From JBELMB01 sp042088665 (lineage in GTDB: Bacteria; Pseudomonadota; Alphaproteobacteria; Rhodobacterales; Rhodobacteraceae): DNA of 28,054 nucleotides. The translations under genes were made by a program, and so were the position numbers. Location of the stretch: NCBI GenBank assembly GCA_042088665.1, contig JBELMB010000056.1, positions 1 to 28,054 on the forward strand, read 5' to 3'. How positions within the stretch are numbered: the first letter of the stretch is position 1; the number at the start of each line of letters is the position of its first letter. Below are positions 6,963 through 14,720 of the stretch, piece by piece. The notes under the pieces are model-generated. The model ran no database searches. It worked only from the letters and a program-made list of their open reading frames with translations, and was not told the DNA's origin.

Positions 6963-9710
6963 ATGCTGGGAAAACTCGCGCGCAAGGTGTTCGGAACGCC
7001 GAACGACCGTAAGGTCAAAGCCACCCGTCCGATGGTGGACAAGATCAACGCGCTGGAACCGGAGTTCGAGAAACTCGACGATGCCGGGCTGATCGCAAAG
7101 ACCGAAGAGTTCAAATCGCGCCTCTCGGGCGGCGAAACCCTTGAGGGGCTGCTGCCGGAGGCCTTCGCCAATTGCCGCGAAGCCGCCAAGCGCGCGCTGG
7201 GCCTGCGCGCCTTCGACGTGCAGCTGATGGGCGGGATCTTTCTGCATCAGGGCAATATCTCCGAGATGAAGACCGGCGAGGGCAAGACCCTCGTTGCCAC
7301 CTTCCCGGCCTATCTGAACGCCCTGACCGGGCGCGGCGTACATGTGGTGACGGTGAACGACTACCTCGCCCGCCGCGACGCAGAATGGATGGGCAACGTG
7401 TTTTCTGCCCTCGGGATGACCACGGGCACCGTCTATCCGCGCCAGCCGGAGGACGAAAAGAAAGAAGCCTACGCCTGCGACATCACCTATGCCACCAACA
7501 ACGAACTGGGGTTTGACTACCTGCGCGACAACATGAAATCCTCGCTGGACCAGATCTTTCAGCGCGATCATTACTTTGCCATTGTCGACGAGGTGGACAG
7601 CATCCTCGTGGACGAGGCGCGGACCCCGCTGATCATTTCCGGCCCCGCGCAGGACCGCTCAGAGCTGTATGTCGCCGTCGACAAGCTGATCCCTGACCTG
7701 CTCGAGGATCACTACGAGGTCGACGAAAAGACCCGCAACGTGACCTTCACCGACGAGGGCAACGAGTTCCTCGAAGAGCACCTGCACGCGCGCGGCCTCC
7801 TGCCCGAGGGGCAGACGCTTTACGATCCGGAATCGACCACCGTCGTGCACCACATCAATCAGGCGATCCGCGCGCACAAGCTGTTCCAGAAGGACAAGGA
7901 TTACATCGTTCGCGACAACGAGGTGATGCTGATCGACGAATTCACCGGGCGCATGATGCCGGGTCGTCGCCTGTCCGAGGGTCTGCATCAGGCCATCGAG
8001 GCAAAGGAAGCCTGTGACATCCAACCCGAGAACGTCACGCTCGCGCAGGTCACCTTCCAGAACTATTTCCGTCTCTATGACAAGCTGGGCGGCATGACCG
8101 GCACCGCGGTCACGGAGGCCCCCGAATTCATGGAAATCTATGGCCTTGGTGTGGTCGAGGTTCCGACCAACCGGCCGATTGCCCGGATCGACGAAGACGA
8201 CAGGGTCTATCGCACCGGCCAGGAAAAATACGACGCCATCGTCGAGGAAATCCGCAACGCCAATGAAAAGGGCCAGCCGGTCCTCGTTGGCACCACCTCG
8301 ATCGAGAAGTCGGAAATGCTGAGCAGCCTGCTCAAGCAAGCCGATCTGACGCATAATGTTCTGAACGCGCGCCAGCACGAGCAGGAGGCGCAGATCGTCG
8401 CCGATGCGGGCAAGCTGGGCGCGGTGACCATCGCGACCAACATGGCGGGCCGTGGCACGGACATCAAACTGGGCGGCAACGTCGAGTTCAAGATCATGGA
8501 AGCCATCGCCGCTGATCCCGAAGGCGATCCCGAGGCGATCCGCCAGCAAATCGAAGAAGATCACACAAGGGACGAGCAGGCCGTCAAGGACGCTGGCGGT
8601 TTGTTTGTTCTGGCAACAGAACGCCACGAAAGCCGCCGCATCGACAACCAGTTGCGCGGTCGTTCGGGCCGTCAGGGGGATCCGGGGCGGTCGTCCTTTT
8701 TCCTTTCGCTCGAAGATGACCTGATGCGCATCTTTGGCTCCGATCGGCTGGACAAGGTGCTGTCCGGGCTTGGCATGCAGGAAGGCGAAGCAATCATTCA
8801 CCCCTGGGTGAATAAATCGCTGGAGCGCGCGCAGGCAAAGGTCGAAGGCCGCAACTTTGACATCCGCAAGCAGCTGCTGAAATTCGACGACGTGATGAAC
8901 GACCAGCGGAAAGTGATCTTTGCGCAGCGCCGCGAGATCATGGAAGCCGAGGACCTGTCCGAAGTCATCTCGGACATGCGTCACGAAGTGATCGACGAAT
9001 TGGTCGATATCTACGCGCCGCCCAAGAGCTACGCCGACCAGTGGGACATGCAAGGCCTCTACGCCGCCGGCATCGAAAAGCTGGGTGTGGATGAGCCCGT
9101 GATGGGCTGGGCGGATGAGGACGGCGTTGATCAGGAGGTGATCCGCGAGCGCCTCGAAGCGGCCTCTGACAAGCTGATGCAGGAAAAGGCCGAAGCATTT
9201 GGCCCGGAGCAGATGCGCTCCATCGAAAAGCAGGTCTTGCTGGAAACCATCGACCGCAAGTGGCGCGAGCACCTTCTGACTTTGGAGCATCTGCGCTCTG
9301 TCGTCGGCTTCCGTGGATATGCGCAGCGTGATCCGCTGAACGAATACAAGTCGGAGGCCTTCCAGCTCTTCCAGAACCTCCTCGAAAGCCTGCGTGAGAC
9401 GGTGAGCACGCAACTGTCGCAGGTCCGTCCGATGACCGAGGAAGAGCGTGACGCCATGTTGGCCGAACTGCGCGCCCAGCAAGAAGCGATGCAACGCGCG
9501 GCCCTTGCCGCCGCCGAGGCCAACGCCCCCGCCGTCGCGGCGGGTGCCGTTGCCGCAGGCGCCGCCGCACAAGCCGTTGGCGCCGCAGCAGAGGCCGCGC
9601 CTGCCTTTGACGAAAATGACCCAACCACCTGGGGTGACGTGGGACGAAATGATCCCTGCCCCTGTGGATCGGGCAAAAAGTACAAGCATTGTCACGGACG
9701 TATGGTATAA
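6963..9710 (+). CDS. secA: Preprotein translocase ATPase SecA
   Basis: This 915-residue motor pushes unfolded preproteins through SecYEG using ATP. Walker A MKTGEGKTLVA lies near residue 102 and the DEAD-type Walker B VDEVDSILVDEARTPLI near 208, followed by the preprotein cross-linking domain. The second nucleotide-binding fold contains TNMAGRGTDIKLGG and the QLRGRSGRQGDPG segment. The C-terminus has an alanine-rich linker (about 845-885) and the zinc-binding SecB-interaction motif CPCGSGKKYKHCHG near 899-912. AGGTAAG lies 7 bases before the ATG. Length is normal for Alphaproteobacteria. The gene is divergent from the exported parvulin, and two envelope-protein genes follow on the same strand. 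Confidence 0.98.
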   Translation: MLGKLARKVFGTPNDRKVKATRPMVDKINALEPEFEKLDDAGLIAKTEEFKSRLSGGETLEGLLPEAFANCREAAKRALGLRAFDVQLMGGIFLHQGNISEMKTGEGKTLVATFPAYLNALTGRGVHVVTVNDYLARRDAEWMGNVFSALGMTTGTVYPRQPEDEKKEAYACDITYATNNELGFDYLRDNMKSSLDQIFQRDHYFAIVDEVDSILVDEARTPLIISGPAQDRSELYVAVDKLIPDLLEDHYEVDEKTRNVTFTDEGNEFLEEHLHARGLLPEGQTLYDPESTTVVHHINQAIRAHKLFQKDKDYIVRDNEVMLIDEFTGRMMPGRRLSEGLHQAIEAKEACDIQPENVTLAQVTFQNYFRLYDKLGGMTGTAVTEAPEFMEIYGLGVVEVPTNRPIARIDEDDRVYRTGQEKYDAIVEEIRNANEKGQPVLVGTTSIEKSEMLSSLLKQADLTHNVLNARQHEQEAQIVADAGKLGAVTIATNMAGRGTDIKLGGNVEFKIMEAIAADPEGDPEAIRQQIEEDHTRDEQAVKDAGGLFVLATERHESRRIDNQLRGRSGRQGDPGRSSFFLSLEDDLMRIFGSDRLDKVLSGLGMQEGEAIIHPWVNKSLERAQAKVEGRNFDIRKQLLKFDDVMNDQRKVIFAQRREIMEAEDLSEVISDMRHEVIDELVDIYAPPKSYADQWDMQGLYAAGIEKLGVDEPVMGWADEDGVDQEVIRERLEAASDKLMQEKAEAFGPEQMRSIEKQVLLETIDRKWREHLLTLEHLRSVVGFRGYAQRDPLNEYKSEAFQLFQNLLESLRETVSTQLSQVRPMTEEERDAMLAELRAQQEAMQRAALAAAEANAPAVAAGAVAAGAAAQAVGAAAEAAPAFDENDPTTWGDVGRNDPCPCGSGKKYKHCHGRMV

Positions 9711-9760
9711 CCGACCCCGTGTATGATCGGTGAGAGGACCGGGGGGCCGGACCTTTCACA

Positions 9761-9784
9761 ACTTCTGAGCAATTGCCCAGAAGT
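9761..9784 (+). other. Small hairpin in the secA downstream gap
   Basis: ACTTCTG (9761-9767) and CAGAAGT (9778-9784) form a 7-bp stem with a 10-base loop, 50 bases after the secA stop. No T-run follows, so terminator function is doubtful. Otherwise the 166-base gap (9711-9876) shows only the strong ribosome-binding site of the next gene. Confidence 0.3.
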
Positions 9785-9876
9785 CTCCTCGTGTCTGCCG
9801 CACAGCTGCCGTCTTTGGGTGCCACACAGGGCGCCTACCGGTCCTTGGGCCGCGATAACGATGACAGGAGGCCGCG

Positions 9877-10905
9877 ATGTCGCAGTTGATCGCACGGATA
9901 CTGGCGCAAAAGACAAGTTTCGCCGTGGGCGGGGCCACTTTGGTCTGTGCACTCGGCATCGGCTACATCATGCAATACGGCTTTGCCCTGCCCGGTGCCG
10001 CGCGCACTGCAACGCAGGCCCCCGCCCCGTTGGAAGTGACGGCCATCATGCCCACATCCTCTGCCTCCGCCGTGGCCTTGCCGGCTGTAGCCAGCACGCT
10101 TGTGGACACCAGCAGCCTTGCCGCACCCGCAGCGGAGCCCGAAGTCCAACTTGAAACGGTTGCCTTTTCTGATGACAGCAGCATCGATGTATTGGCCCCG
10201 GACCCCGAACCCGACACCGGATTTGCCTGCGACATTTCCATGTCCGCAGAACCGGCAGCAGGTGCCATGGTGCAGGTCTCGCTCGTGGCGCCCTGCCTCG
10301 GCGATGAACGGGTCACGCTGCACCATCAGGGCATGATCTTTACCGATGTGCTCGGGTCCGATGGCAGCCTCGCAGTCATGGTGCCCGCGCTTGCCGAACA
10401 AGCCTTGTTCATTGCAGATTTTGCGTCCGGCCAAGGGGCCACGGCCATGACCAAAGTGACCTCTTTGCCGTTTTATGACCGCGTCGCCGTCCAGTGGCGC
10501 GGGGCGGGTGGCCTGCAATTGCACGCCCGCGAGTTTGCCGCAGAATACTTCTCCGACGGCCACGTCTGGGCCGAAGCCACTGGCGATCTGACCTCCGCCG
10601 CGCGTGGAGAGGGCGGGTTCCTCGTGCGCCTCGGCGATTCTTCGACCCCCGAGGCCCATGTCGCCGAGATCTATTCCTTCCCCAGCGGCACCTCGCAACG
10701 CATCGGGGAAATTCTGCTGTCGGTTGAGGCAGAGATCACCGCGAACAACTGTGACCAAAACATCGAAGCGCAGACCCTCGAAGTGCGCCTGCAGTCTACG
10801 TTGCGCACGCGCAACCTCTCGCTACAGATGCCCGATTGCGAGGCCGTCGGCGACTTTCTGGTGTTGAAAAACCTCGTCGAAGACCTGACAATCGCGGCCA
10901 GGTGA
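9877..10905 (+). CDS. Membrane-anchored protein of unknown function encoded downstream of secA
   Basis: This is a 342-residue protein I cannot assign to a characterised family. A short cytoplasmic N-terminus is followed by one hydrophobic segment (about 16-36, FAVGGATLVCALGIGYIM), which predicts an uncleaved anchor or signal with the rest outside the cytosol. Residues 40-110 are a low-complexity Ala/Pro/Ser/Thr linker, then a globular part (about 115-342) begins with TGFACDISMSAEP and contains several cysteines (two pairs possible). A strong AGGAGG (9866-9871) sits 5 bases before the ATG. The stop is 21 bases before the PstS-like/OmpA gene, so the pair is likely co-transcribed. From memory, similar proteins beside roseobacter secA are sometimes labelled 'translocase'; that label probably reflects the neighbour rather than evidence. 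Confidence 0.75.
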   Translation: MSQLIARILAQKTSFAVGGATLVCALGIGYIMQYGFALPGAARTATQAPAPLEVTAIMPTSSASAVALPAVASTLVDTSSLAAPAAEPEVQLETVAFSDDSSIDVLAPDPEPDTGFACDISMSAEPAAGAMVQVSLVAPCLGDERVTLHHQGMIFTDVLGSDGSLAVMVPALAEQALFIADFASGQGATAMTKVTSLPFYDRVAVQWRGAGGLQLHAREFAAEYFSDGHVWAEATGDLTSAARGEGGFLVRLGDSSTPEAHVAEIYSFPSGTSQRIGEILLSVEAEITANNCDQNIEAQTLEVRLQSTLRTRNLSLQMPDCEAVGDFLVLKNLVEDLTIAAR

Positions 10906-10926
10906 ATGTGATCGACGAGGTCCTTG

Positions 10927-12486
10927 ATGGCCATTTGGCGTGCGGCGGTTTTCGCCGCACTTTTCTTTGTGAGTTTGGCCTCGTTCGTGAACGCGCAGGA
11001 TGTGATGCTGCGCTCCCGGGACGGCTCGATCGAACTGCAGGGCACGCTTCTGGGCTTTGACGGTGAGTTCTACAGGATCGAAACGCGCTTTGGCGAGCTG
11101 ACGATCGACGGCTCCGGCGTGACCTGCGACGGGATTGGCTGCCCCTCACTGATCGACTATGTGGCCGATGTCCGGGTCTCTGGCTCGGCCACGATTGGCC
11201 GGGTGCTCATGCCCGCCCTGATCGAGGCCTTCGCCCTGCGCAACGGGTTGATCGCCCGGCGGGAGAAAATGGATGACACGCATTTTCTCTATACGCTGAC
11301 GGATCTGCGCAGCACCCGCACCGTGGGCAATTTCCATTTCCGAATCACAAACACCGACGAAGGGTTCGCCGACCTGCTTGCCGATGAGGCCGACATGGTC
11401 ATGGCGCTGCGAGAGATCCGTCCGGACGAAGTGGCCCGCGCGCGTGAGGCCGGGCTGGGCGATCTGACCCGGGCGAACCGGTCGCTGGTTCTGGCACTGG
11501 ATGCCGTGGTGCCCGTGGTGTCCCCCAGCAACCCGGTGGACGCTCTCACGCTGGATGACCTCGTGCGTGTCTTGCAGGGACGTGCCGCGCGCTGGAGCGC
11601 CTTTGGGGGCGCAGATGCGCCGATCTCGCTGCACCTGCGCGACGCGCGCTCTGGTCTTGCGCAGACGGTCGAGGACCGGCTCATGAAGCCCGCCCGCGCC
11701 GATCTCAGCGACGGCGTCACGCGCCATGACAGCAATGCCGCGCTGACAACACAGATCGCGCGGGATCCTTTCGGATTTGGGCTGACCAGCTACTCCGAGA
11801 TCGGCAATGCCAAACCGCTGGTCCTGACCGGCCCTTGCGGTTTTACCCTGCGCGCCGCCCGCCGCAGCATCAAGACAGAAGACTATCCGCTCACGGCGCC
11901 AATGTTCCTGTATCTGCCAGCGCGGCGTCTGCCTGCCTTGGCCCGGGACTTCTTGCGGTTTACGCGCAGTCCGCCAGCGCAGATCACGATCCGCCGCGCG
12001 GGGTTCATCGATCAGGCCCCGGAAGAAGTGCCTCTGGACCTTCAGGGCGACCGCATCGCCAATGCAATCCTCGTGGCGCGTGGCGACGATGGGCTGGCAG
12101 AGCTGCAACGCATGGTCAAACGCCTCAGCCCGATGCGTCGGCTTACGACCTCCTTCCGGTTCGAAACCGGCTCTGCCCGGCTCGATGCGCAATCCCGGTC
12201 CAACGTGGTGCAACTGGCCCGTGCGCTGGAGCGCGGGATCTATGATGGCCGACAGCTGGTGTTCGTGGGCTTTTCCGACGGTGCTGGCGCCGCGGGACCC
12301 AACCTGGAAATCGCGCAAAAGCGGGCTGTGTCGGTGAAATCTGCTGTGCAGCAAGCCGCGGAAACCGCGGATCTGGACCGCGTGCAACTGGACACTGACG
12401 GGTTTGGCGAGGCCATGCCCATGGCCTGTGACGACACATCCTGGGGGCGGCAGGTCAATCGACGGGTCGAGGTCTGGGTGAACTAG
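10927..12486 (+). CDS. Secreted PstS-like substrate-binding / OmpA-family fusion protein
   Basis: A signal peptide (1-23, ending VNA before QDV) directs this 519-residue protein to the periplasm. A short module (25-75, with LGFDGEFYRIETRFGELTID and a CDGIGCP cysteine pair) leads into a phosphate-binding-protein-like domain (about 80-340, starting VRVSGSATIGRVLMPALIEAF). An OmpA-like peptidoglycan-binding domain follows (about 400-519): SFRFETGSARLD, FVGFSDGAG and the terminal NRRVEVWVN. The architecture suggests a ligand-binding protein held to the cell wall rather than an ABC transporter subunit, since no transporter genes are nearby. ATG 10927 is preferred over TTG 10924 because GAGG (10917-10920) sits 6 bases before it. 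It lies 21 bases after the anchored protein gene. Ligand unknown. Confidence 0.85.
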   Translation: MAIWRAAVFAALFFVSLASFVNAQDVMLRSRDGSIELQGTLLGFDGEFYRIETRFGELTIDGSGVTCDGIGCPSLIDYVADVRVSGSATIGRVLMPALIEAFALRNGLIARREKMDDTHFLYTLTDLRSTRTVGNFHFRITNTDEGFADLLADEADMVMALREIRPDEVARAREAGLGDLTRANRSLVLALDAVVPVVSPSNPVDALTLDDLVRVLQGRAARWSAFGGADAPISLHLRDARSGLAQTVEDRLMKPARADLSDGVTRHDSNAALTTQIARDPFGFGLTSYSEIGNAKPLVLTGPCGFTLRAARRSIKTEDYPLTAPMFLYLPARRLPALARDFLRFTRSPPAQITIRRAGFIDQAPEEVPLDLQGDRIANAILVARGDDGLAELQRMVKRLSPMRRLTTSFRFETGSARLDAQSRSNVVQLARALERGIYDGRQLVFVGFSDGAGAAGPNLEIAQKRAVSVKSAVQQAAETADLDRVQLDTDGFGEAMPMACDDTSWGRQVNRRVEVWVN

Positions 12487-12507
12487 ACCGATCTGCGGTT
12501 TGTACGG

Positions 12508-13272
12508 TCAGATCAGGCCTTCTGCTCGAAAGCTCAGCTCCCGCGATTTGCCGATCACGAGGTGGTCGTGCAGCGTGATCCCGAGGGATTCCGCCGCCAT
12601 CTGGATCTGTGCCGTCATGTCGATATCGGCGGTGGATGGCGTGGGATCCCCAGAAGGGTGGTTGTGCACAAGGATCAAGGCGGAGGCATTCACCTCCAAC
12701 GCGCGTTTGACCACCTCGCGCGGGTAGACAGGCACATGGTCCACGGTCCCGCGGGCCTGCCGTTCGTCCGCGATCAAAACATTCTTGCGGTCAAGGTAGA
12801 GCACCCGGAACTGTTCGATATCACCGTGGGCCATCGCGGTCTGGCAATAGTCCAGAAGCGCGTCCCAACTGGACAAAACATGCTTCAGCATGACTTTCGA
12901 CCGGGCAAGGCGGTGCGCCGCGGCCTCGACGATTTTCAGTTCGGTGACGACAGCCTCGCCAACGCCGTTGACCTCTGACAGCCGCGCAGGCGGTGCCGAA
13001 AGGACGCCGTTGAAATCGCCGAACCGCTCCAGCAGTTGACGCGCGAGCGGTTTGACATCGCGCCGCGGGATGGCGCGAAACAAGACAAGCTCCAGCATTT
13101 CGTAGTCTGGCAGGGCATCCGCGCCGCCGACGACGAACCGTTCCCTCAGGCGCGCCCTGTGGTCCCGGATGTAGGACGGCAGCTTTGCCCCACCGGACTG
13201 TTGGGCTACTGGAGCCTCGTCGTGGTCGAACAACGGGACCTGAGAATCGGAGAAATGGCGCACTTTGGTCAT
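12508..13272 (-). CDS. radC: RadC-family JAMM/MPN+ domain protein
   Basis: With the start at MTKVRHF this is a 254-residue protein. A helix-hairpin-helix region (about 50-115, LSEVNGVGEAVVTEL) precedes the JAMM metal-binding domain, with LVHNHPSG at 201-208 giving His203 and His205, and Asp216 completing the zinc set. RadC was first linked to DNA repair, but the E. coli assignment was later withdrawn and its role is unsettled. The frame is open to 13419; a start at 13293 (MFAQSSHM) is possible, but the predicted promoter and LexA-like repeat overlap it, so 13272 is preferred. No convincing Shine-Dalgarno is seen for either. The 3' end lies 21 bases from the convergent PstS/OmpA gene. It follows dnaK-dnaJ in the same direction. 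Confidence 0.87.
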   Translation of the reverse strand: MTKVRHFSDSQVPLFDHDEAPVAQQSGGAKLPSYIRDHRARLRERFVVGGADALPDYEMLELVLFRAIPRRDVKPLARQLLERFGDFNGVLSAPPARLSEVNGVGEAVVTELKIVEAAAHRLARSKVMLKHVLSSWDALLDYCQTAMAHGDIEQFRVLYLDRKNVLIADERQARGTVDHVPVYPREVVKRALEVNASALILVHNHPSGDPTPSTADIDMTAQIQMAAESLGITLHDHLVIGKSRELSFRAEGLI

Positions 13273-13276
13273 GTGC

Positions 13277-13291
13277 GAACTTTGCGCGAAC
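13277..13291 (-). promoter_or_regulatory. LexA-type (SOS) operator candidate at radC
   Basis: On the plus strand GAAC (13277-13280), seven bases, GAAC (13288-13291); on the coding strand this reads GTTC-N7-GTTC, the alphaproteobacterial LexA recognition pattern. It lies 4 bases upstream of the preferred radC ATG and just downstream of the predicted -10, where a repressor would block transcription. About one such match is expected by chance in 28 kb counting both strands, so position is the main support. Confidence 0.45.
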
Positions 13292-13303
13292 ATGGTGAAT
13301 GGC

Positions 13304-13332
13304 AGGTTAACGCCGGCGCGCAAGCCTGTCGA
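13304..13332 (-). promoter_or_regulatory. Candidate radC promoter
   Basis: Read on the minus strand, TCGACA (13327-13332, five of six to TTGACA) and TAACCT (13304-13309, three of six to TATAAT) are 17 bases apart. Transcription would begin near 13297, placing the LexA-like site at about +6 to +20 and leaving a leader of about 25 bases to the MTKV start. Confidence 0.35.
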
Positions 13333-13349
13333 AGCTATGGCCTTGCTGA

Positions 13350-13400
13350 CAAGGCAAAAAACCCTTTTGCCTTGCGCTGCTTCTCCCTGTGCAGCGCAGG
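13350..13400. other. Two overlapping, partly exclusive hairpins upstream of radC
   Basis: Hairpin A (13350-13374) has a perfect 10-bp stem, CAAGGCAAAA with TTTTGCCTTG, and a 5-base loop. Hairpin B (13371-13400) has about 10 bp, CTTGCGCTGC with GCAGCGCAGG (one G-T pair), and a 10-base loop. They share CTTG (13371-13374), so both cannot form fully at once. They lie in the 229-base gap between dnaJ and radC. Either could be part of termination after dnaJ or a leader structure. Confidence 0.4.
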
Positions 13401-13451
13401 GTCTTTGAAGACCGTTCATGTGGTATCAAGGGACTGCGCCTGTGATTTGAA

Positions 13452-13474
13452 CGGAACGCCCACTGGACGTTCCG
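13452..13474 (-). terminator. Probable terminator-like hairpin after dnaJ
   Basis: Downstream of the dnaJ stop on the minus strand, CGGAACGTCC and GGGCGTTCCG pair over 10 bp (one T-G) around a 3-base loop. The following bases, TTCAAATC, form only a poor T-tract, so termination efficiency is uncertain. Confidence 0.5.
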
Positions 13475-13501
13475 CCTCGCCTCACGGAGAGGGGCGTCAC
13501 C

Positions 13502-14647
13502 TCACCCCTTCATCGAATCCCAAAAGCTTTTGACAGAGCTGAAAAAGCTCGTGCCTTCGGGGTTGTTGTCCTCACTCAGGGCGTCAAACTCCCGCAGGAT
13601 TTCTTTCTGGCGGGTCGTGAGGTTGACCGGGGTTTCCACCGCAAGTTCGATGAACATGTCACCGGATCCACCCCCACGCAAAGCAGGCATGCCCTTGCCC
13701 CGCAGGCGCATCTGACGCCCGGATTGGGATCCCGACGGGATCTTGACCCGCGAGCGGCCACCGTCGATGGTTGGCACCTCGATGTCGCCGCCCAGCGCGG
13801 CAGCCGTGATCGAAACCGGCACGCGACAATGCAGATCGGTGCCGTCGCGCTCAAAGATCTTGTGCGCCTCCACCTCGATGAAGATGTAAAGATCCCCCGG
13901 AGGACCACCCCGCATGCCCGCTTCGCCTTCTCCGGCCAAACGGATTCGCGTGCCTGTTTCCACGCCCGCAGGGATGTTCACGGACAATGCACGGTCTTTG
14001 GACACACGCCCGGCACCGCCGCATTTGGCACAGGGATTCTTGATGATCTGACCGAGGCCAGAGCAGGTCGGACAGGTCCGTTCCACGGTAAAGAAGCCCT
14101 GCGTCGCCCGCACTTTGCCCATGCCGGAGCATGTCGGGCAGGTCGTCGGCTCGGAACCGCCCTCGGACCCCGTGCCCGTGCATTCACCACACTGAACGGA
14201 GGTCGGCACATTGATGGTCTTGGCCAGTCCGTTGAAGGCGTCCTCAAGGTGCAAACGCAGGTTGTAGCGCAGGTCCGCCCCGCGTGAGGCCCGCTGACGT
14301 CCGCCCTGTCGGCCCCCCATGAAATCCCCGAAGAGGTCGTCGAACACGTCGGAAAACGCCGATGCGAAATCCGCATTGCCCGGGCCACCACCACCAGGAC
14401 GTCCGCCGCCGCCCATGCCACCTTCGAACGCGGCGTGACCATAGCGGTCGTAGGCTGCCTTGCGGTCGTTGTCCTTCAGGATGTCATAGGCTTCGTTGAT
14501 TTCCTTGAACTGGCTTTCGGCATTGGGGTTGTCGGAGTTCCGGTCCGGATGCAGTTCCTTGGCCTTCTTGCGATAGGCCTTCTTGATCTCTTCTGCAGAG
14601 GCGCCGCGAGCCACGCCCAGCACGTCGTAAAAATCAGGCTTGGACAT
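13502..14647 (-). CDS. dnaJ: Chaperone protein DnaJ (Hsp40)
   Basis: This is a 381-residue type I co-chaperone that stimulates DnaK ATPase and delivers unfolded substrates. The J domain (1-70) contains HPD at 33-35. A Gly/Phe-rich linker (about 75-120, GGMGGGGRPGGGGPG and DVFDDLFGDFMGG) follows. Four CxxCxGxG zinc motifs come next: CGECTGTG, CPTCSGMG, CPTCSGLG and CAKCGGAG, all cysteines intact. The C-terminal substrate-binding and dimerisation domains complete the protein. GGAGG lies about 8 bases before the ATG. It lies 73 bases downstream of dnaK with a GC-rich hairpin between, and shares dnaK's heat-shock promoter. Confidence 0.97.
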   Translation of the reverse strand: MSKPDFYDVLGVARGASAEEIKKAYRKKAKELHPDRNSDNPNAESQFKEINEAYDILKDNDRKAAYDRYGHAAFEGGMGGGGRPGGGGPGNADFASAFSDVFDDLFGDFMGGRQGGRQRASRGADLRYNLRLHLEDAFNGLAKTINVPTSVQCGECTGTGSEGGSEPTTCPTCSGMGKVRATQGFFTVERTCPTCSGLGQIIKNPCAKCGGAGRVSKDRALSVNIPAGVETGTRIRLAGEGEAGMRGGPPGDLYIFIEVEAHKIFERDGTDLHCRVPVSITAAALGGDIEVPTIDGGRSRVKIPSGSQSGRQMRLRGKGMPALRGGGSGDMFIELAVETPVNLTTRQKEILREFDALSEDNNPEGTSFFSSVKSFWDSMKG

Positions 14648-14670
14648 TTCGTCCTCCTCTCATATCGAAA

Positions 14671-14697
14671 GGGCCGGCCCGGCATCCGGACCGGCCC
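14671..14697 (-). other. GC-rich hairpin between dnaK and dnaJ
   Basis: On the minus strand GGGCCGGTCCGG and CCGGGCCGGCCC form a 12-bp stem with one T-G pair and an ATG loop, followed by TTTCG. It starts 23 bases after the dnaK stop. Such a structure could stop part of the transcripts or protect dnaK mRNA 3' ends, giving more DnaK than DnaJ. The effect is inferred. Confidence 0.6.
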
Positions 14698-14720
14698 CCG
14701 ATTTGAACCGAGAGCGTGCC

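Noticed and set aside
7659..9695. 678-codon open frame on the minus strand opposite secA
   Set aside because: It lies fully antisense to an intact secA, and its composition is what high-GC codon bias of the sense gene produces. No domain, promoter or ribosome-binding site supports it.
11146..12387. 413-codon minus-strand frame opposite the PstS-like/OmpA gene
   Set aside because: No recognisable motif. The plus-strand protein has a signal peptide and two domains, so this is a shadow frame.
13293..13419. Longer radC starts at 13419 or 13293
   Set aside because: The added N-terminus has no recognisable similarity and would cover the hairpins, the predicted promoter and the LexA-like repeat. 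No ribosome-binding site supports it, though 13293 cannot be fully excluded.
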